Assembly (NCBI GenBank): GCA_000333235.1
Contig: CAPN01000054.1
Span: 124,001 to 188,000 of the forward strand
DNA: 64,000 bases
Direction: 5' to 3'
Source: Pseudoalteromonas luteoviolacea B = ATCC 29581
GTDB taxonomy: Bacteria; Pseudomonadota; Gammaproteobacteria; Enterobacterales; Alteromonadaceae
Shown here one piece after another: positions 62,726-64,000 of this stretch. The first letter of the stretch is position 1. Each line of letters begins with the position of its first letter. The notes under the pieces were generated by a model, which saw nothing but the letters and a program-made list of their open reading frames with translations, ran no database searches and had not been told where the DNA came from. Position numbers and translations under genes: made by a program.

Positions 62726-64000
62726 ATGAATCACTTAGAACAAACGCTACTTAGTAAGCAGTATGCCGCGCATTTTGTTATCCTCTGCAACCAACATGGT
62801 TTAGTCGTGTGGTCTAACGACAATGCAACACAGGTGCTTGAAAAAGACCAAATAAAAAATTTAACTATCGGGCATTTAATTCCACTAGTTAAGAATTACT
62901 TACTGCTCGATAAAGTCATGCTGACATTAGACATTGAAAAACTCGGCGAGCACATTGTTTTGATCTTTAAAAAGCTATCTGACAAGTCTGTTTTTAATAT
63001 CGCTCAGTATCAACTTGCCGCGACCTTTATCAATCACCCTAACTTAACTCATTTGTTCAAATTTTTTGCAAACGTTAGCAACGAACAAAGCGACATTTGT
63101 TTATCGATAGCGCAAAAAAGCCAACAGCATGAATTGGTTATTTTTAGCAGTTTGTCGAACAGTCGTTTTGTAGGTTGTGCATTAGATGACGCTGACTTGC
63201 AAGAGCAACTCCCTATTCAAACAGACATTGAATTTGCTGACACTAAATTATGTACACTGCATTATGGGGCATTTTCACCCAAACTCTTGCCACAAGTGTC
63301 TGAGTTTTTAGTACAAGCGGCCATCAATCATATTTGTTTAACTACATTAGATTACCAAGGCGCTTTGCTCAAAACCGATCACCTAATCACCCAAACACAG
63401 TCTCACGCAAGCTTTATCGTAAATAAATCAGGACACATTTTAGATTTTCGAGCAGGTGAATTTAACATTAAACAAAACGAGAGTTTGATTGGTCGCGGAT
63501 TTTTATCACTTTTGACACGAGAGTCCGTAAAAACAATTATCGATCAAAACATTAAAAAATTTGGCATAAAACGCCGTGACAAATTTAGTAATCTAATCAT
63601 TGAAACTGATGTCGTTGGAAGTACTTGTTTTCCCGCCCACACTAATAGCAATACACTTGGAAAGAGACCGATTAATATAAACATTAAGGCTATAAAAGAC
63701 GGGCTGTATCTGTGCCAAATTTGCCCCCGAAGAACGATTGGAAAAGATCAACACACGTCGAGTAATAGTGATAACTCTTTAGCGCTATTACCTTTATTAA
63801 ATACTTCACTAGCATTAATTAAACTTGGCAACTTTACACTTGAATTAATCTTAACATCTGATTCGTTTAATGAGACTTTTCACTTTAAGAGTAAGACGCT
63901 ACCTCTTTTTAAGGTGCTTAGGTGTATTCATCGGCAGCATTTTGTTCGCTTTAAAGCTGCTTGGTACGCAGCACGAGCGGGCAAAGACAGTTTTAAATGG
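62726..64000 (+). CDS. Uncharacterised PAS-like protein, 3' partial
   Basis: The frame from ATG 62726 (AAGGG 5 bases upstream) stays open for 425 codons to the last base, so the C terminus is missing. The first 80 residues look like a PAS fold (HFVILCNQHGLVVWSNDNAT), and another PAS-like block is near residue 225 (SFIVNKSGHILDFRAGEF, then LIGRGFLSLL). A cysteine pair (YLCQICPRR) is near residue 335. There is no signal peptide. Divergence from a CheB-CheR-PAS hybrid suggests a signalling partner. The output domain, if any, lies beyond the window. Confidence 0.8.
   Translation, partial: MNHLEQTLLSKQYAAHFVILCNQHGLVVWSNDNATQVLEKDQIKNLTIGHLIPLVKNYLLLDKVMLTLDIEKLGEHIVLIFKKLSDKSVFNIAQYQLAATFINHPNLTHLFKFFANVSNEQSDICLSIAQKSQQHELVIFSSLSNSRFVGCALDDADLQEQLPIQTDIEFADTKLCTLHYGAFSPKLLPQVSEFLVQAAINHICLTTLDYQGALLKTDHLITQTQSHASFIVNKSGHILDFRAGEFNIKQNESLIGRGFLSLLTRESVKTIIDQNIKKFGIKRRDKFSNLIIETDVVGSTCFPAHTNSNTLGKRPININIKAIKDGLYLCQICPRRTIGKDQHTSSNSDNSLALLPLLNTSLALIKLGNFTLELILTSDSFNETFHFKSKTLPLFKVLRCIHRQHFVRFKAAWYAARAGKDSFKW

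Noticed and set aside
1-64000. CRISPR array, prophage, plasmid origin or intact insertion sequence
   Set aside because: I saw no regularly spaced repeats, phage structural or integrase genes, replication genes or transposase genes; only short repeat elements are present.

Overview
The window looks like chromosomal DNA of a marine gammaproteobacterium of the Alteromonadales type, Pseudoalteromonas-like by general character. This is inferred from moderate-to-low GC, AT-rich spacers, short TATACCCAA-type intergenic repeats, a very high density of sensory proteins, Fur-type sites, and gene families common in that group (fused CheB-CheR, DUF1996 lipoprotein, Gss, orphan MlaC, PepSY/TonB pair). I found no rRNA, tRNA, CRISPR array, prophage or intact insertion sequence. 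Genus-level assignment is not certain.

Layout. 1-5.6 kb: an operon of ATP-grasp, alpha-E and transglutaminase-like genes; its first gene, cut by the window edge, fuses a degenerate ATP-grasp to an alpha-E domain. 5.9-12.9 kb: a Cache-type chemoreceptor, a lipocalin-like secreted protein, a hybrid histidine kinase with a dead first receiver, a small secreted protein and a two-gene operon of unknown function. 13.1-16.5 kb: the small conserved pair DUF2805 (TIGR03643) and DUF2256, an AraC regulator, and a three-gene set (START-like protein, sterol-desaturase-family protein, peroxiredoxin). 16.5-19.3 kb: a NarL/LuxR-type two-component system and a sigma-like glutathione transferase. 19.7-23.4 kb: a c-di-GMP phosphodiesterase and a diguanylate cyclase that converge tail to tail. 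23.9-30.5 kb: a secreted Calx-beta protein, a DUF1707 protein, a nitronate monooxygenase, two periplasmic proteins and a GAF histidine kinase. 30.6-34.3 kb: an OmpR/histidine kinase pair and an amidohydrolase lipoprotein. 34.3-39.4 kb: a Fur-box-preceded orfX-sodA pair, MlaC, a divergent MDR oxidoreductase/LysR pair and a cold-shock gene. 39.6-46.7 kb: a YfcC-type carrier, a Fur-type TonB receptor with its PepSY membrane partner, and a Na+/phosphate symporter. 46.7-50 kb: a DUF1996 lipoprotein, a reduced DsbB-like protein and a DUF1428 protein. 50.3-57.7 kb: glutathionylspermidine synthetase/amidase, a periplasmic binding protein translationally coupled to a hybrid histidine kinase, and a GNAT-nitrilase fusion. 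57.7-59.7 kb: a sulfide/persulfide module (persulfide dioxygenase-like MBL, TSUP exporter, rhodanese). 59.9-64 kb: a CheB-CheR-PAS hybrid and, divergent from it, an uncharacterised PAS-like protein that runs off the window.

How the genes fit together. The main theme is environmental sensing with thiol, redox and iron homeostasis. Peroxiredoxin, GST, MnSOD, Gss and the persulfide module deal with oxidative or thiol stress. The Fur-type sites put MnSOD and the siderophore receptor under probable iron control. The parts most likely to hold undescribed biology are the 50.3-57.7 kb run, where a solute-binding protein without an ABC transporter seems to feed a histidine kinase between polyamine-glutathione and amidase enzymes; the unknown two-gene operon at 11.4-12.9 kb; the truncated PAS-like protein at the right edge; and the structured intergenic repeats near 7.6, 35.6, 48.9 and 50.1 kb.
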